Shown here: positions 26,058 to 34,931 of the stretch, piece by piece | Layout of the letters: each line of letters begins with the position of its first letter | Position numbering within the stretch: the first letter of the stretch is position 1 | DNA from: Bacteroidaceae bacterium | GTDB lineage: Bacteria; Bacteroidota; Bacteroidia; Bacteroidales; Bacteroidaceae | Length of the DNA: 47,008 nt | Direction of reading: 5' to 3' | Assembly: GCA_017936265.1 (NCBI GenBank) | Contig: JAGBFX010000028.1 | Span: 1-47,008, forward strand | Notes under the pieces: model-generated | Told to the model about the DNA's origin: nothing | The model's database searches: none | What the model saw: the letters and a program-made list of their open reading frames with translations, nothing else | Translations under genes and position numbers: made by a program

Positions 26058-28277
26058 ATGTTTCCACCAATATCGGGCATCCTATGTAACGCCAACCCTA
26101 TCAGCAACCTTTTTGCCACATGGCAGGAAGTCACGAATATCGATTTTTATGTCATATACCACTGGCTTGCGATATTCGCATTGCTGTTGGCGGCAACCCT
26201 TTGGCTTCTTTACAGACAGAAATCCACAAGCCTGCTCGGGAGCATATCGAACAACCTCCTTATAGTATCCTCGGGTATATGGCTGTTGGGATTCCTCATA
26301 TACATGATAGGATTCTACAGACCGGGACTGAATTTCCTTTCAGTGATACCGCGGGCTATAATTTCATCGTTCAAGATGTTTGTAGTCTCGAACGACCTTG
26401 CACGAGTTCCGTCTGAGTTACAGAAGGATGACCTCTTCCTGACAATCTTCTCGCTCGTGCATTTCTCGGCAGCCTTCATTACGTTCCTGTTCATTTTCAA
26501 GATGATAGGCTACAAGATTAAGTCATCGCTGAGCATAATCACCCATAAATATTTCAAGGCGAGAGGTAAAGCCGTGCACCTTTTCTGGGGTGTGAACGAA
26601 GCCTCGTTCCTGCTGGCGGAGGACATTGTAAGATGCCACCCCAATGAGACTATCATCTTCATCGACATTGATGAGGAGAGCGACTCCGCATCACAGAAGA
26701 AGGCCACGCTGAGCCATATCACGAACACTATCACGATAAAGGACAGCGAGATAGAACGCCTGAACGCAATAGGAGCACTTGTCGACAACTGTTATAACGG
26801 CCCAGCCGGGGTAAGCAGTTCGCAAGGCAATGACATATTCGGAGTCCTGCACCTGAAGAATATCGGTACCATTATAGAGAAGAGTTGCCGTACCTCATTC
26901 TATTTCCTTTCGAAGAACGAGGCACAGAATATTGTCGGTGCACTGAAGCTACAACAGGACAAGAGGTTGCGCAGAAGCACGGAGAAAGAGAATATAATCT
27001 ATGTACATGCACGCAGGGAGGCCAACAACGAGGTGCTTGACCACTATTCACAGTATGACAGCAAGAAGAAGCTTACCAGAATCAAGATTGTGGATTCGGC
27101 ATACATGTCAATAACAAGCCTCAAGCAGGATATCGGTGCACTGCCTGTAAATTGCGTAGAGATAGACAGCCGCACTGGAACCGTTACCTCGCCCTTTACC
27201 GCAATGATTATCGGGTTCGGCAGCACAGGACAGGAGGCATTCAAGTTCCTATACGAATTCGCGGCATTTATCGGCCCCGACAAGAAGAAAAGCCCGTTCA
27301 AATGCTATGCCATTGATGAGAAGATAAACAACATTGCCGGACTCATCAAGGAGAAGATGCCGGCTATCGGCAAGGATGAACTGGAACTTATTGAGGCGCC
27401 GATGGACTCCGAACCGTTCTGGGACAAAGTACGGGAGATTGCATGTGACCTCAATTATGTTGTCATTGCACTGAGGAACGACTCTGCAGGCCTATCGATG
27501 GCAGTAAACATTTTCAAGCATCTGCTGAAGGTACGCAGCAACAGCGGCAGCAAACTCATGATTATGGTAAGATGCTATGACAACAGCAATGTCAAGCGCA
27601 TGAAAGAGGTCATAAAGAACCTGAATAAGGCTGTAGATGGATATAACGTGGAAATCAGGCTATTCGGCGAAGAGAAGAGGCTCTATTGCTGCAACACCAT
27701 ACTCTCGGACAAGACACTGACCGAGGCAAAGGAGTTCAACAAGGTATACGAGAGCTCCACAATGAATGCCGAGGAACTATGGCAGAAGAGTTTCGGCGAG
27801 GGCGAGAGCGAGAGACTGCAGACCCGGAAGAAGATGTCACGCTACCACGCCATATACGATATCAACCGCCGCATTGCACAGAACATCTCCAACACCCTGC
27901 ACCGACGTACGAAAATGATGCTCATGGGATTGGACAAGGAGACTCCCCAATATGCCGAAAGGTTAGGCGCGCTCCACGATTGTGTCAACTCACGCAAAGA
28001 GGGGACTACAACATACAGATGCAGTGGCGAGGATGCCACACTGCTGATGAACATCGCCATGACAGAGCATGAGCGTTGGATAGCATCGCACAAGCTCATG
28101 GGATATACATACGACAAGGAGAGTGACTTCGTGAAGAAGAAACACAAGTGCATCTGCCCGTGGGATGAGCTCGATGAAGAGACACAGTCATACGACTGCA
28201 ATGTGGTTGACACCACAATTAGGATGGAGTATCAGAATCGAAAGAAGCAATTGGCAGATAAGGAGCCTTCGCTCTAA
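26058..28277 (+). CDS. Membrane protein with two TrkA-N-like domains and RyR-like C-terminus
   Basis: 739-aa protein. Hydrophobic segments at about 32-52, 67-86 and 127-149 (possibly one more near 97-111) form an N-terminal membrane domain. A first Rossmann-like segment follows near 170-215 (KAVHLFWGVNEASFLLAEDI, then ETIIFIDID). A second starts near 380 with AMIIGFGSTGQEAFKFLYEF, a clear GxGxxG nucleotide loop (Gly386, 388, 391). The C-terminus (about 668-722, TEHERWIASHKLMGYTYDKE and CPWDELDEETQSYD) is a divergent RyR repeat. The plan resembles RCK/TrkA-gated channels, so it may sense NAD(H) or another nucleotide at the membrane. No pore signature such as TxGYGD was seen, so transport is not claimed. 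Confidence 0.7.
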   Translation: MFPPISGILCNANPISNLFATWQEVTNIDFYVIYHWLAIFALLLAATLWLLYRQKSTSLLGSISNNLLIVSSGIWLLGFLIYMIGFYRPGLNFLSVIPRAIISSFKMFVVSNDLARVPSELQKDDLFLTIFSLVHFSAAFITFLFIFKMIGYKIKSSLSIITHKYFKARGKAVHLFWGVNEASFLLAEDIVRCHPNETIIFIDIDEESDSASQKKATLSHITNTITIKDSEIERLNAIGALVDNCYNGPAGVSSSQGNDIFGVLHLKNIGTIIEKSCRTSFYFLSKNEAQNIVGALKLQQDKRLRRSTEKENIIYVHARREANNEVLDHYSQYDSKKKLTRIKIVDSAYMSITSLKQDIGALPVNCVEIDSRTGTVTSPFTAMIIGFGSTGQEAFKFLYEFAAFIGPDKKKSPFKCYAIDEKINNIAGLIKEKMPAIGKDELELIEAPMDSEPFWDKVREIACDLNYVVIALRNDSAGLSMAVNIFKHLLKVRSNSGSKLMIMVRCYDNSNVKRMKEVIKNLNKAVDGYNVEIRLFGEEKRLYCCNTILSDKTLTEAKEFNKVYESSTMNAEELWQKSFGEGESERLQTRKKMSRYHAIYDINRRIAQNISNTLHRRTKMMLMGLDKETPQYAERLGALHDCVNSRKEGTTTYRCSGEDATLLMNIAMTEHERWIASHKLMGYTYDKESDFVKKKHKCICPWDELDEETQSYDCNVVDTTIRMEYQNRKKQLADKEPSL

Positions 28278-28302
28278 TTAAAATGAATATAATGTGACAA
28301 TT

Positions 28303-28698
28303 ATGAAAAACATCATCAAGCGTTCTTTTTTCTTAATTTCGGTCATCGCCAATTGTCTGTCGCTGTCTTCATGCAGTCCTGAGCTATGGATGGGTGTTGC
28401 AGAAGGATTAATGGGAATGTCGTCTTATGGTATGTACAACACATCGTACCCATCATCATATGGTTCATCATCGTATGGATCGTATGGTTCATCATCATCT
28501 TCATCATACAGTTCATCATCAAGTAAATGCAGTAGGTGTAACGGGACAGGAAATTGCAAGACATGTGGAGGTAGCGGAAAGGTTTATGATTATGGTCCGG
28601 CCAGCGTAATTTCAAAAGAAAAATACACCCACAACTGCGGAGTTTGTAATGGGACTGGGCGATGTGGTGTCTGTGATGGAAAAGGATACATAAAATAA
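28303..28698 (+). CDS. Lipoprotein with DnaJ-type zinc motifs
   Basis: 131-aa protein. Signal peptide with lipobox LSSC (Cys24) predicts a lipoprotein. A Ser/Tyr/Gly low-complexity linker (about residues 45-80, repeated YGSSSYGSYGSSS) is followed by four CxxCxGxG motifs: CSRCNGTG, CKTCGGSG, CGVCNGTG and CGVCDGKG. That is the full set that binds two zinc ions in DnaJ, but there is no J domain. The ATG at 28303 is used rather than an in-frame GTG at 28294. It is the first gene of the AT-rich cassette. A zinc-finger protein-binding or redox role in the envelope is inferred. Confidence 0.7.
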   Translation: MKNIIKRSFFLISVIANCLSLSSCSPELWMGVAEGLMGMSSYGMYNTSYPSSYGSSSYGSYGSSSSSSYSSSSSKCSRCNGTGNCKTCGGSGKVYDYGPASVISKEKYTHNCGVCNGTGRCGVCDGKGYIK

Positions 28699-28754
28699 GT
28701 AACATTGGGGATTGTTATCAATCCAACAACAGCACAATAGTAATTAATAACATC

Positions 28755-30209
28755 ATGAGCAGGTATGATATTTTCATAAGCTACCGGAGAAGGGAGACTG
28801 CAGACAAAGCAGAACACCTTTTTACTCTTTTCGAACATGAGGGATATAAAGGACGCGTCAGCTTTGATAGAGAAAATCTTGATGGCAGATTTGACATTGA
28901 AATTCTTAATCGATTAGACAATTGTAAAGATTTTATTGTTATTCTTAGTCCTGACACTTTGTCTGCTATTAGATGGGAAGATACCGGGTGGTATAATAGA
29001 TTGGCCTATTGTACTGTTGATGAGTTTCCTAAGATAGAAATGGAGATGAAAAAAGCCGGTAGAATTTTAGACTTTGTTCGATTGGAAATAGCTAGAGCAT
29101 TAGCCAAAGGCAAACATATCATTCCTATAGTACCTATCAATTCCCCGACCTATAATTTCGATGATTTAAAGTTAACTGATGACATATGCTTATTGACAAA
29201 ACAGCATGCAGAAAGGTATCAGGACACGAAAGACTTTCTGTTTAAAGACATTCTTCCGAGAATTGTCAAACGTCTCAAAAGTCATCCCCCAAAACTCATC
29301 TTGACTAAATTTACCCTAACCATAGTATTATCCATTATTCTTATTGCTTGTATGGTCGGATGGATAAAATGGAACAATGAAAAGAATTTTTTTCAAAGTT
29401 GCCGTACGCAATCGGAATTTGAAGAATTTGGTAAAAACGCATATTTCTTTCACTCAGAATGTGCAGATAGTTTATCCTGTTTTAAGACATTGGTTCGAAG
29501 CAATATTCCAATAAATGATGCATTGAATATTGGGGGGAAAGACTCAATACGAGTTTGTTGGAGTGCCGATTGTTCACTAAAACAATTACGCATCCTAAGA
29601 AAAATGATCAATAATATGATGCTTGTAGAAAGTGGGACATTTATAATGGGAAGTAAAAATCCCGTTGGACTGGAAGAATTTGAGAGGCATGTAACCATTG
29701 AAGATGATTATTATATTGGTAAGTTTGAGGTCTCCGAGCTAGAGTGGAATATTATTATGTCAGACTCTGCATTTGGAAGCGATCATTTACCTATTGCAGA
29801 AGTTTCATGGAAGGAAAGTCAGCAATTTGTAAGAAAACTTCAGACGTTAACGGGCTTATTGTTTTCATTGCCTACTGAAATACAATGGGAATATGCCGCA
29901 AAAAAGAATGGTGATTCAGAGTGGATTTATGCCGGTAGCAGTAATTCTGAAGAGGTTGCGAATTATAAGGAATCATCCCAAAACGGAGACATTGAAGAGG
30001 TTGATTCCAGGAAGCCCAATGGGCTTGAACTCTACCACATGTCTGGTAATGTATCGGAATGGTGTTTAGATGGGAACAACAATAGAAAACGCATCAGAGG
30101 AGGTTCGTTTATGAGTTCTTGTGAAGAAATAACAGTTTCATATTCTGATGTGGCATCTATAGATAACAAAAGTAAAACTATAGGTCTTCGATTGGTCCTA
30201 AATCAGTAA
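28755..30209 (+). CDS. TIR-TM-SUMF1/FGE-like signalling protein
   Basis: 484-aa protein. Residues 1-130 are a TIR domain: YDIFISYRRRETADKAEHLF, then FIVILSPDTLSA and LDFVRLEIARALAKGKHIIP. Glu111 sits where the catalytic glutamate of NAD-cleaving TIRs is found. A transmembrane helix at about 184-205 follows basic residues (KRLKSHPPK), predicting a cytoplasmic TIR. The C-terminal part (about 287-484) is a formylglycine-generating-enzyme/SUMF1-like domain (MMLVESGTFIMGS, LPTEIQWEYAAKK, GNVSEWCLDG, IRGGSFMSS, IGLRLV) outside the membrane. Bacterial FGE-like domains often bind rather than modify. It lies 4 nt before the next exported protein gene. Codon use is AT-rich. NADase activity is inferred. 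Confidence 0.85.
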   Translation: MSRYDIFISYRRRETADKAEHLFTLFEHEGYKGRVSFDRENLDGRFDIEILNRLDNCKDFIVILSPDTLSAIRWEDTGWYNRLAYCTVDEFPKIEMEMKKAGRILDFVRLEIARALAKGKHIIPIVPINSPTYNFDDLKLTDDICLLTKQHAERYQDTKDFLFKDILPRIVKRLKSHPPKLILTKFTLTIVLSIILIACMVGWIKWNNEKNFFQSCRTQSEFEEFGKNAYFFHSECADSLSCFKTLVRSNIPINDALNIGGKDSIRVCWSADCSLKQLRILRKMINNMMLVESGTFIMGSKNPVGLEEFERHVTIEDDYYIGKFEVSELEWNIIMSDSAFGSDHLPIAEVSWKESQQFVRKLQTLTGLLFSLPTEIQWEYAAKKNGDSEWIYAGSSNSEEVANYKESSQNGDIEEVDSRKPNGLELYHMSGNVSEWCLDGNNNRKRIRGGSFMSSCEEITVSYSDVASIDNKSKTIGLRLVLNQ

Positions 30210-30213
30210 CAAT

Positions 30214-30861
30214 ATGAGGCGAATAGTACTAATTTCATTTTGTTCCTTGTTTAGCATTATATCTTATGCACAAAGCGAGGACTTTCATAAGGTGTATGAG
30301 GCTTGTAAGCTAGCACAATCATCGATGAGTCTAGGAGAAGGCAGTCAAAACGAAATTGTAGAAGCTGCAAGTTTATTGACATCCTTAAGATGGGCACCAC
30401 TTATTTTACAAGAGTTTGATATCAAACATGAAGCCTCTATGAAAAACCATTTAGTATTTTCTCCAGAATTTTTGAGCGATGTCGCAAAAAAACGTAGCGT
30501 GTATAAACGAGCTAAGGAATATGCCAAGGAACAAATTGCCACACAACGAGGAGGCGATGTAAAACTATGCACAAAATGCATAAAAGGAGAAGGGAAAGTC
30601 ATATATGCCATGCGACATCGAGGTGGAAGTTTTAATGTCGCAGCAGTCGCGGAAGTGAATGGCTTAATAAACTTGAGTGTAATAGTCAAAGACACAAATG
30701 GTAACGAATCCAAACCGTATAAGACAAGTTCTGAGGAATTTAAGGGTGCAAGTTTTCGCAAACTCGAGAATATCCAAGTACCAAAAGGGAATTCCAAGGT
30801 TTACATATCCATTGAAAATAAATCTAAGAAAGACAGAAGTGTAGCAATCATAGTAGAATAA
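30214..30861 (+). CDS. Exported protein of unknown function
   Basis: 215-aa protein with signal peptide MRRIVLISFCSLFSIISYAQ (cleavage after about residue 19). The mature part is helical for ~110 residues (FHKVYEACKLAQSSMSLGEG). It is then beta-rich, with a single CTKC pair near 122 and segments such as LINLSVIVKDTNGNESKPYK and KVYISIENKSKKDRSVAIIV, suggesting a small beta-sandwich. No family recognised. It is packed 4 nt after the TIR-FGE gene and 15 nt before the CHAT gene, so all three probably work together, perhaps as a periplasmic adaptor. Confidence 0.65.
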   Translation: MRRIVLISFCSLFSIISYAQSEDFHKVYEACKLAQSSMSLGEGSQNEIVEAASLLTSLRWAPLILQEFDIKHEASMKNHLVFSPEFLSDVAKKRSVYKRAKEYAKEQIATQRGGDVKLCTKCIKGEGKVIYAMRHRGGSFNVAAVAEVNGLINLSVIVKDTNGNESKPYKTSSEEFKGASFRKLENIQVPKGNSKVYISIENKSKKDRSVAIIVE

Positions 30862-30876
30862 AATAAGTTAAGTAAA

Positions 30877-33636
30877 ATGAGAAGATATCCATTTCTTTTG
30901 ATATTAATATTGCAGGCATCTGTTGCTTTCGCGCAAACAGAGCAAGCTAAGGCAATGTATGCAGAGGCGACAAATGGGAAATTGCCAACAAGTCAATACT
31001 TAAAACGAGATTTCACAAAAGTCGACTCTACTTCCATGCATGATCTGGCAGTATTATTCTATAGAGCAAACGATTATGTGTCAGCTGGTATTTGTTGGGA
31101 AGTTGCATTAAGTAAGGTCAAGAAACATGGTAAAGCATATGAGCAGATTATAAATTGTCTGTCTTCTGTATATTCAGAGGACACTGATCCACAAAAAATA
31201 CAATGGCTCTTACAGGTAATTGAAGAACACAATCAACAAGAACTATTAAAAGAGTGTAATGATTATAAATGTAAGCTTGAACGAGCTCTATATTACATTA
31301 CACAAGGCGATGAAGTGAAAGCTAAAGCCCATATTAAAGAATCTTTAGAGCTATGCGAGAACGAAGAGCAGCGTGTAGAAGTAGAAGAGGCATACGCTAG
31401 AATACTATTTGATATTCATGACTATGAAGGAGCTGCACAATATTATCATTCTGCCGCAAATCGATGGAAAGAACTTGGCAACATTGAGAAGTACATTGAC
31501 GCGATGTATTGGTCTGCACAGAATTATATTATCTCTTCAAAGTATATGGTAGCTGAAGAATATTCACGCATAGCAGCAGACTTGTCTAAGGACAATACAA
31601 CCGAAAATGGGAAAAAGAAATATATTCTCCATCTTGCTTGTTTAGGAGATGCTTTATTCTGTCAGCAAAAATATTCAGAGGCATTAGAAGTATATAAAGA
31701 AGAGTTTGAAATCTGTAAAGAGATAATGCCTGATAGTGAAAAGCACGCTGATGCCCTAGAAGACATTGGCAAAGTACAAGTTCGTTTGAAGCTATTCGAT
31801 GAAGCTAAAGCAAGTTTACAACGGGCATGTGATATTTATAAGTCACTTAGGCTCGACAGCAAATACTCGAATACATATACCGAACTACTAATCTGTTTGC
31901 GTAAAGCAGGAGAAGACAGTGTGGCAGACTCGATGGAGCAAGAAGCCCATAATAAGCGTAAATTGGTATGGGAACGTCTACTTGAAAGCGAATTAAAGAA
32001 TCTATCCACCACGGAAAAATATCTTAGCACTATGGTTTATACGAATTCTTTAAACACCATTGCCGGGAGCTATTATGGTCTCGACCAATATGAAGATGCC
32101 GCACATTATTTTGAACTTTATACAGAGAGCCTTAGAAAGATGCTTCAAGAAAAGTTCCTTCTACTCACTTATGTTGATAGAAAAAGAGTGTGGGATGAAC
32201 AACAACGACATATAGATGACTACCGGTTCAATGTTGCTGCATTGCCAGACTCCGCAACAGATTTAATGCCATTATATGTTCCTGTTTTATACGATATGGA
32301 ACTTATTTCCAAAGGTATCATGCTAAATTCAGTCATTGAATTTGAAAAAGTTTTGGAAAAGAAAGGAGACCGGGATTTGTTGGAAATGTATTATGAAATC
32401 AAAGACAACCAACAACTGATAGAAGAATTACAATCTAAAGTATCTGATGAAAATCTACAAAAGGTACTCGATTTGAAACAAACCAATGCCAGTTTGCAGC
32501 AAAAACTTATGATTAGTTGTGCTACCTATAGTGATTATACTAAATACTTGTCATATACCTGGAGAGATATTCAAGCACAATTAGATAAAGAAGATATAGC
32601 AATTGAATTTACTACCGTTCCATTATCTCCTCTGGATAAAGACAATTACATATTAGCTTTAATACTAACATCTACAGGAGAGCCCACTATGTCTGTCATA
32701 AGTACAAAGGCTATTCTGAACAATATGAAAAGTAAAGAAGACCTATATGACAATAGTCAATATTATAACCTGATATGGGGTTTTATACAGGAACATCTCA
32801 TTGGTAAACAACGTGTATATTTCGCTCCTGACAATAACTTAAGCGATATCGCTATAGAATATTTAAGTGATGGTCAAGAAACATTCTTTGAAAAATATGA
32901 GGTTTATCGCCTATCTTCAACAAAGGAACTTTGCCGAGACTATTCTGAAACAACTGCATCAAAATCTATTACCATATTTGGTGATATTGACTACAATACA
33001 GAGTTGGTTGCAGAAAATAGAGGTGGAATCTCTTTTGGGAAATTAGAGTATGGAAAGGAAGAAATAGATGGAATAAAGTCTTTTATCAATAAGACTTTTA
33101 AGACCACTATTTATGAGGGGAAGAAAGCCACAGAAAAGCAGTTTAGAGAACTATCAAATAGAAATCCGTTGATTCTACATATCTCTTCGCACGGAGAATA
33201 TGATGGGGATGACAGATTAAATGAAACTGATGCAATGGAGAACAGTTTGCTTGCTTTAAGCGGTGCAAATGCCGGTTCGGATGACATTCTTAATGATGGC
33301 ATCATTACAGCCGCAGATGTCGCTATGATGAATCTTCATCAATGTGACATGGCGGTTCTTTCTGCTTGTAATACAGGTATAGGAAGTAAAGGCACTGATG
33401 GGATATTTGGTCTACAGCGAGGTTTCAAAAACGCAGGAGTCCATTCTCTGCTAATGAGTCTAAAGCCGGTATACGATGAAAGTACAGCCAAGCTTATGAT
33501 TGCTTTTTATCAAGGGATGGCACAAGGAAAATCAAAGCGGCAATCTCTTCTTGATGCTCAAAATGCAATCAAAGCAATGGGATATAAAGAAGGAAAGTAT
33601 TGGGCTCCGTTTATTTTGTTGGATGGAATAAAATAA
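30877..33636 (+). CDS. Exported TPR-CHAT caspase-like protease
   Basis: 919-aa protein. A signal peptide (RRYPFLLILILQASVAFA) is followed by tetratricopeptide-type helical repeats over about residues 60-480 (for example LGDALFCQQKYSEALEVYKE and DALEDIGKVQVRLKLFDEAK). The C-terminal ~310 residues are a CHAT domain of the caspase/gingipain clan. The catalytic pair is visible: His772 in LILHISSHGEYDGD and Cys831 in MAVLSACNTGIGSKGTDGIF, with RGFKNAGVHSLLMSLKPVYD after it. The family length of 800-1100 aa fits. Caspase-like CHAT proteases act in bacterial suicide pathways such as the type III-E CRISPR system, but those are cytoplasmic; an exported one beside a transmembrane TIR-FGE is notable. 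Confidence 0.9.
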   Translation: MRRYPFLLILILQASVAFAQTEQAKAMYAEATNGKLPTSQYLKRDFTKVDSTSMHDLAVLFYRANDYVSAGICWEVALSKVKKHGKAYEQIINCLSSVYSEDTDPQKIQWLLQVIEEHNQQELLKECNDYKCKLERALYYITQGDEVKAKAHIKESLELCENEEQRVEVEEAYARILFDIHDYEGAAQYYHSAANRWKELGNIEKYIDAMYWSAQNYIISSKYMVAEEYSRIAADLSKDNTTENGKKKYILHLACLGDALFCQQKYSEALEVYKEEFEICKEIMPDSEKHADALEDIGKVQVRLKLFDEAKASLQRACDIYKSLRLDSKYSNTYTELLICLRKAGEDSVADSMEQEAHNKRKLVWERLLESELKNLSTTEKYLSTMVYTNSLNTIAGSYYGLDQYEDAAHYFELYTESLRKMLQEKFLLLTYVDRKRVWDEQQRHIDDYRFNVAALPDSATDLMPLYVPVLYDMELISKGIMLNSVIEFEKVLEKKGDRDLLEMYYEIKDNQQLIEELQSKVSDENLQKVLDLKQTNASLQQKLMISCATYSDYTKYLSYTWRDIQAQLDKEDIAIEFTTVPLSPLDKDNYILALILTSTGEPTMSVISTKAILNNMKSKEDLYDNSQYYNLIWGFIQEHLIGKQRVYFAPDNNLSDIAIEYLSDGQETFFEKYEVYRLSSTKELCRDYSETTASKSITIFGDIDYNTELVAENRGGISFGKLEYGKEEIDGIKSFINKTFKTTIYEGKKATEKQFRELSNRNPLILHISSHGEYDGDDRLNETDAMENSLLALSGANAGSDDILNDGIITAADVAMMNLHQCDMAVLSACNTGIGSKGTDGIFGLQRGFKNAGVHSLLMSLKPVYDESTAKLMIAFYQGMAQGKSKRQSLLDAQNAIKAMGYKEGKYWAPFILLDGIK

Positions 33637-33866
33637 ACAATATCCTTTATATGGCTATAATTAATGAGAACAAATACTACAATAGAGAAGCTACGCATAT
33701 CGACATCTCTGCGCTTGTTAGAATGTCTTTTCAGATTACGTACCTATCCTGTAATAACTATTGAATATAAATAAAGATGTCAATGAAACAACTATATTTA
33801 ATAGTTTAAAATTCACGCAACAGTAATTCATTTACGGTGTAACTGTAATTTTATAAAAACAATTAT
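33637..33866. other. AT-rich gap after the CHAT gene
   Basis: Intergenic stretch marking the end of the AT-rich cassette. A 37-codon frame (33651-33764, MAIINENKYYNREATHIDIS...) starts 14 nt after the CHAT stop, but nothing supports it as a gene. No promoter consensus or terminator stem was found. Confidence 0.3.
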
Positions 33867-34328
33867 ATGAACATTGAAGAAATAAAGCATCTGTGCATAA
33901 ATAAAGAGCATGAACTGCTGGAGAAACATTTCGGTAACCTTGTGGCGGAAGCTGCACATGAGCAACCCGAGAGTATTGGAGGGTATGACATGGAGCTGCC
34001 ACGGAGGATTGAGAATGAATACAAAGAATTCCTGAGAGAATTATGGAGCGGAATTTCCACCGGAGACGCACGCTCGCTGGATGAAATACTTGAAGAGGTC
34101 AGACTGCGTTCGCTCATGGCTGAAAGCAGCAGAGAGGCCCTGGAACAAGCTCACAAGGATGCGACAGAGCAGACGCTATGGGAGAGGATTACCCACAGTA
34201 ACCATAAGGATGTTACATTCTACAAAGGGCTGCTGGAGGAATATACCAGAGAGAGGCTCTACGGCATAAGACGCGATTTCCTTGAAGAGGCTGCCGGGGA
34301 AGAAATAAAAGGTAAAGTCCGTGAATAG
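33867..34328 (+). CDS. Small helical protein, unknown function
   Basis: 153-aa acidic, almost fully helical cytosolic protein (MNIEEIKHLCINKEHELLEK ... ELPRRIENEYKEFLRELWSG). No signal peptide, membrane helix or known motif. Base composition returns to that of the genes before the AT-rich cassette. It lies 56 nt before the stand-alone RyR gene and may be co-transcribed with it. The family is not recognised; it could be a partner of the RyR protein. Confidence 0.6.
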   Translation: MNIEEIKHLCINKEHELLEKHFGNLVAEAAHEQPESIGGYDMELPRRIENEYKEFLRELWSGISTGDARSLDEILEEVRLRSLMAESSREALEQAHKDATEQTLWERITHSNHKDVTFYKGLLEEYTRERLYGIRRDFLEEAAGEEIKGKVRE

Positions 34329-34384
34329 ATGATAGATTCAACTGCTGGATTTGTTCTATAGATAAAAAAACAAAATTTGGAACA

Positions 34385-34675
34385 ATGAAAAACAGTTATG
34401 TACCGCAACCGGTGGATACAAGTGATATCCAGTTGCCAGAGGAGTTGAATGCATTAGTAGAACAGATGGCCAAGAATGTACATGAGGTATGGGCAAAAGG
34501 ACGCATCAAGGTGGGTTGGACATATGGTCCTGAGCGTTCTGATGAACTGAAACAGAATCCGTGCCTTGTGCCATATGAAGAACTTTCCGATGAAGAGAAA
34601 GAATATGACCGTAGTACTGCGCTTGAGACACTCAAGCTGATAAGCAAGCTTGGGTTCAGGATAACAAAGGAATAA
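34385..34675 (+). CDS. Stand-alone RyR-domain protein
   Basis: 96-aa protein that is one RyR (ryanodine-receptor-type) domain: VDTSDIQLPEELNALVEQMA, NVHEVWAKGRIKVGWTYGPE and LVPYEELSDEEKEYDR. It is closely similar to residues 241-326 of the C39-RyR protein at 24869, including the entry motif (I/V)D(I/T)SDIxLxEEL, so the two are recent paralogues or a split domain copy. RyR domains are thought to bind small ligands or peptides; the bacterial ligand is unknown. A perfect terminator follows at 34689. Confidence 0.85.
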   Translation: MKNSYVPQPVDTSDIQLPEELNALVEQMAKNVHEVWAKGRIKVGWTYGPERSDELKQNPCLVPYEELSDEEKEYDRSTALETLKLISKLGFRITKE

Positions 34676-34688
34676 GCAAGGTAGAGAA

Positions 34689-34740
34689 GAATAGATAAGC
34701 CTTCGGAATCAGATGATAGATTCCGAAGGCTTATCTATTC
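34689..34740 (+). terminator. Strong terminator after RyR gene
   Basis: Perfect 22-bp stem (gaatagataagccttcggaa + tc and its inverse) with an 8-nt loop agatgata, followed by TTTAT. It ends the sigma/RyR transcript block and separates it from the vWA gene. The rest of the 34741-34931 gap holds no gene. Confidence 0.85.
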
Positions 34741-34931
34741 TTTATATATGTGGTTGCAGAGTGTTGCACAGAACAGCTTGGAACAGGTTCCTTCACGGGA
34801 ATAGTCATATCAGCACCACTTTTATAGCACATACGTGATAGATTCAGGCAGTAATCTCTCTCAATATATCAAAATAAAGAGCAAAAAGGAAACTGTACAG
34901 AAAAACATATAATAATTTAAACCTCAGAATT

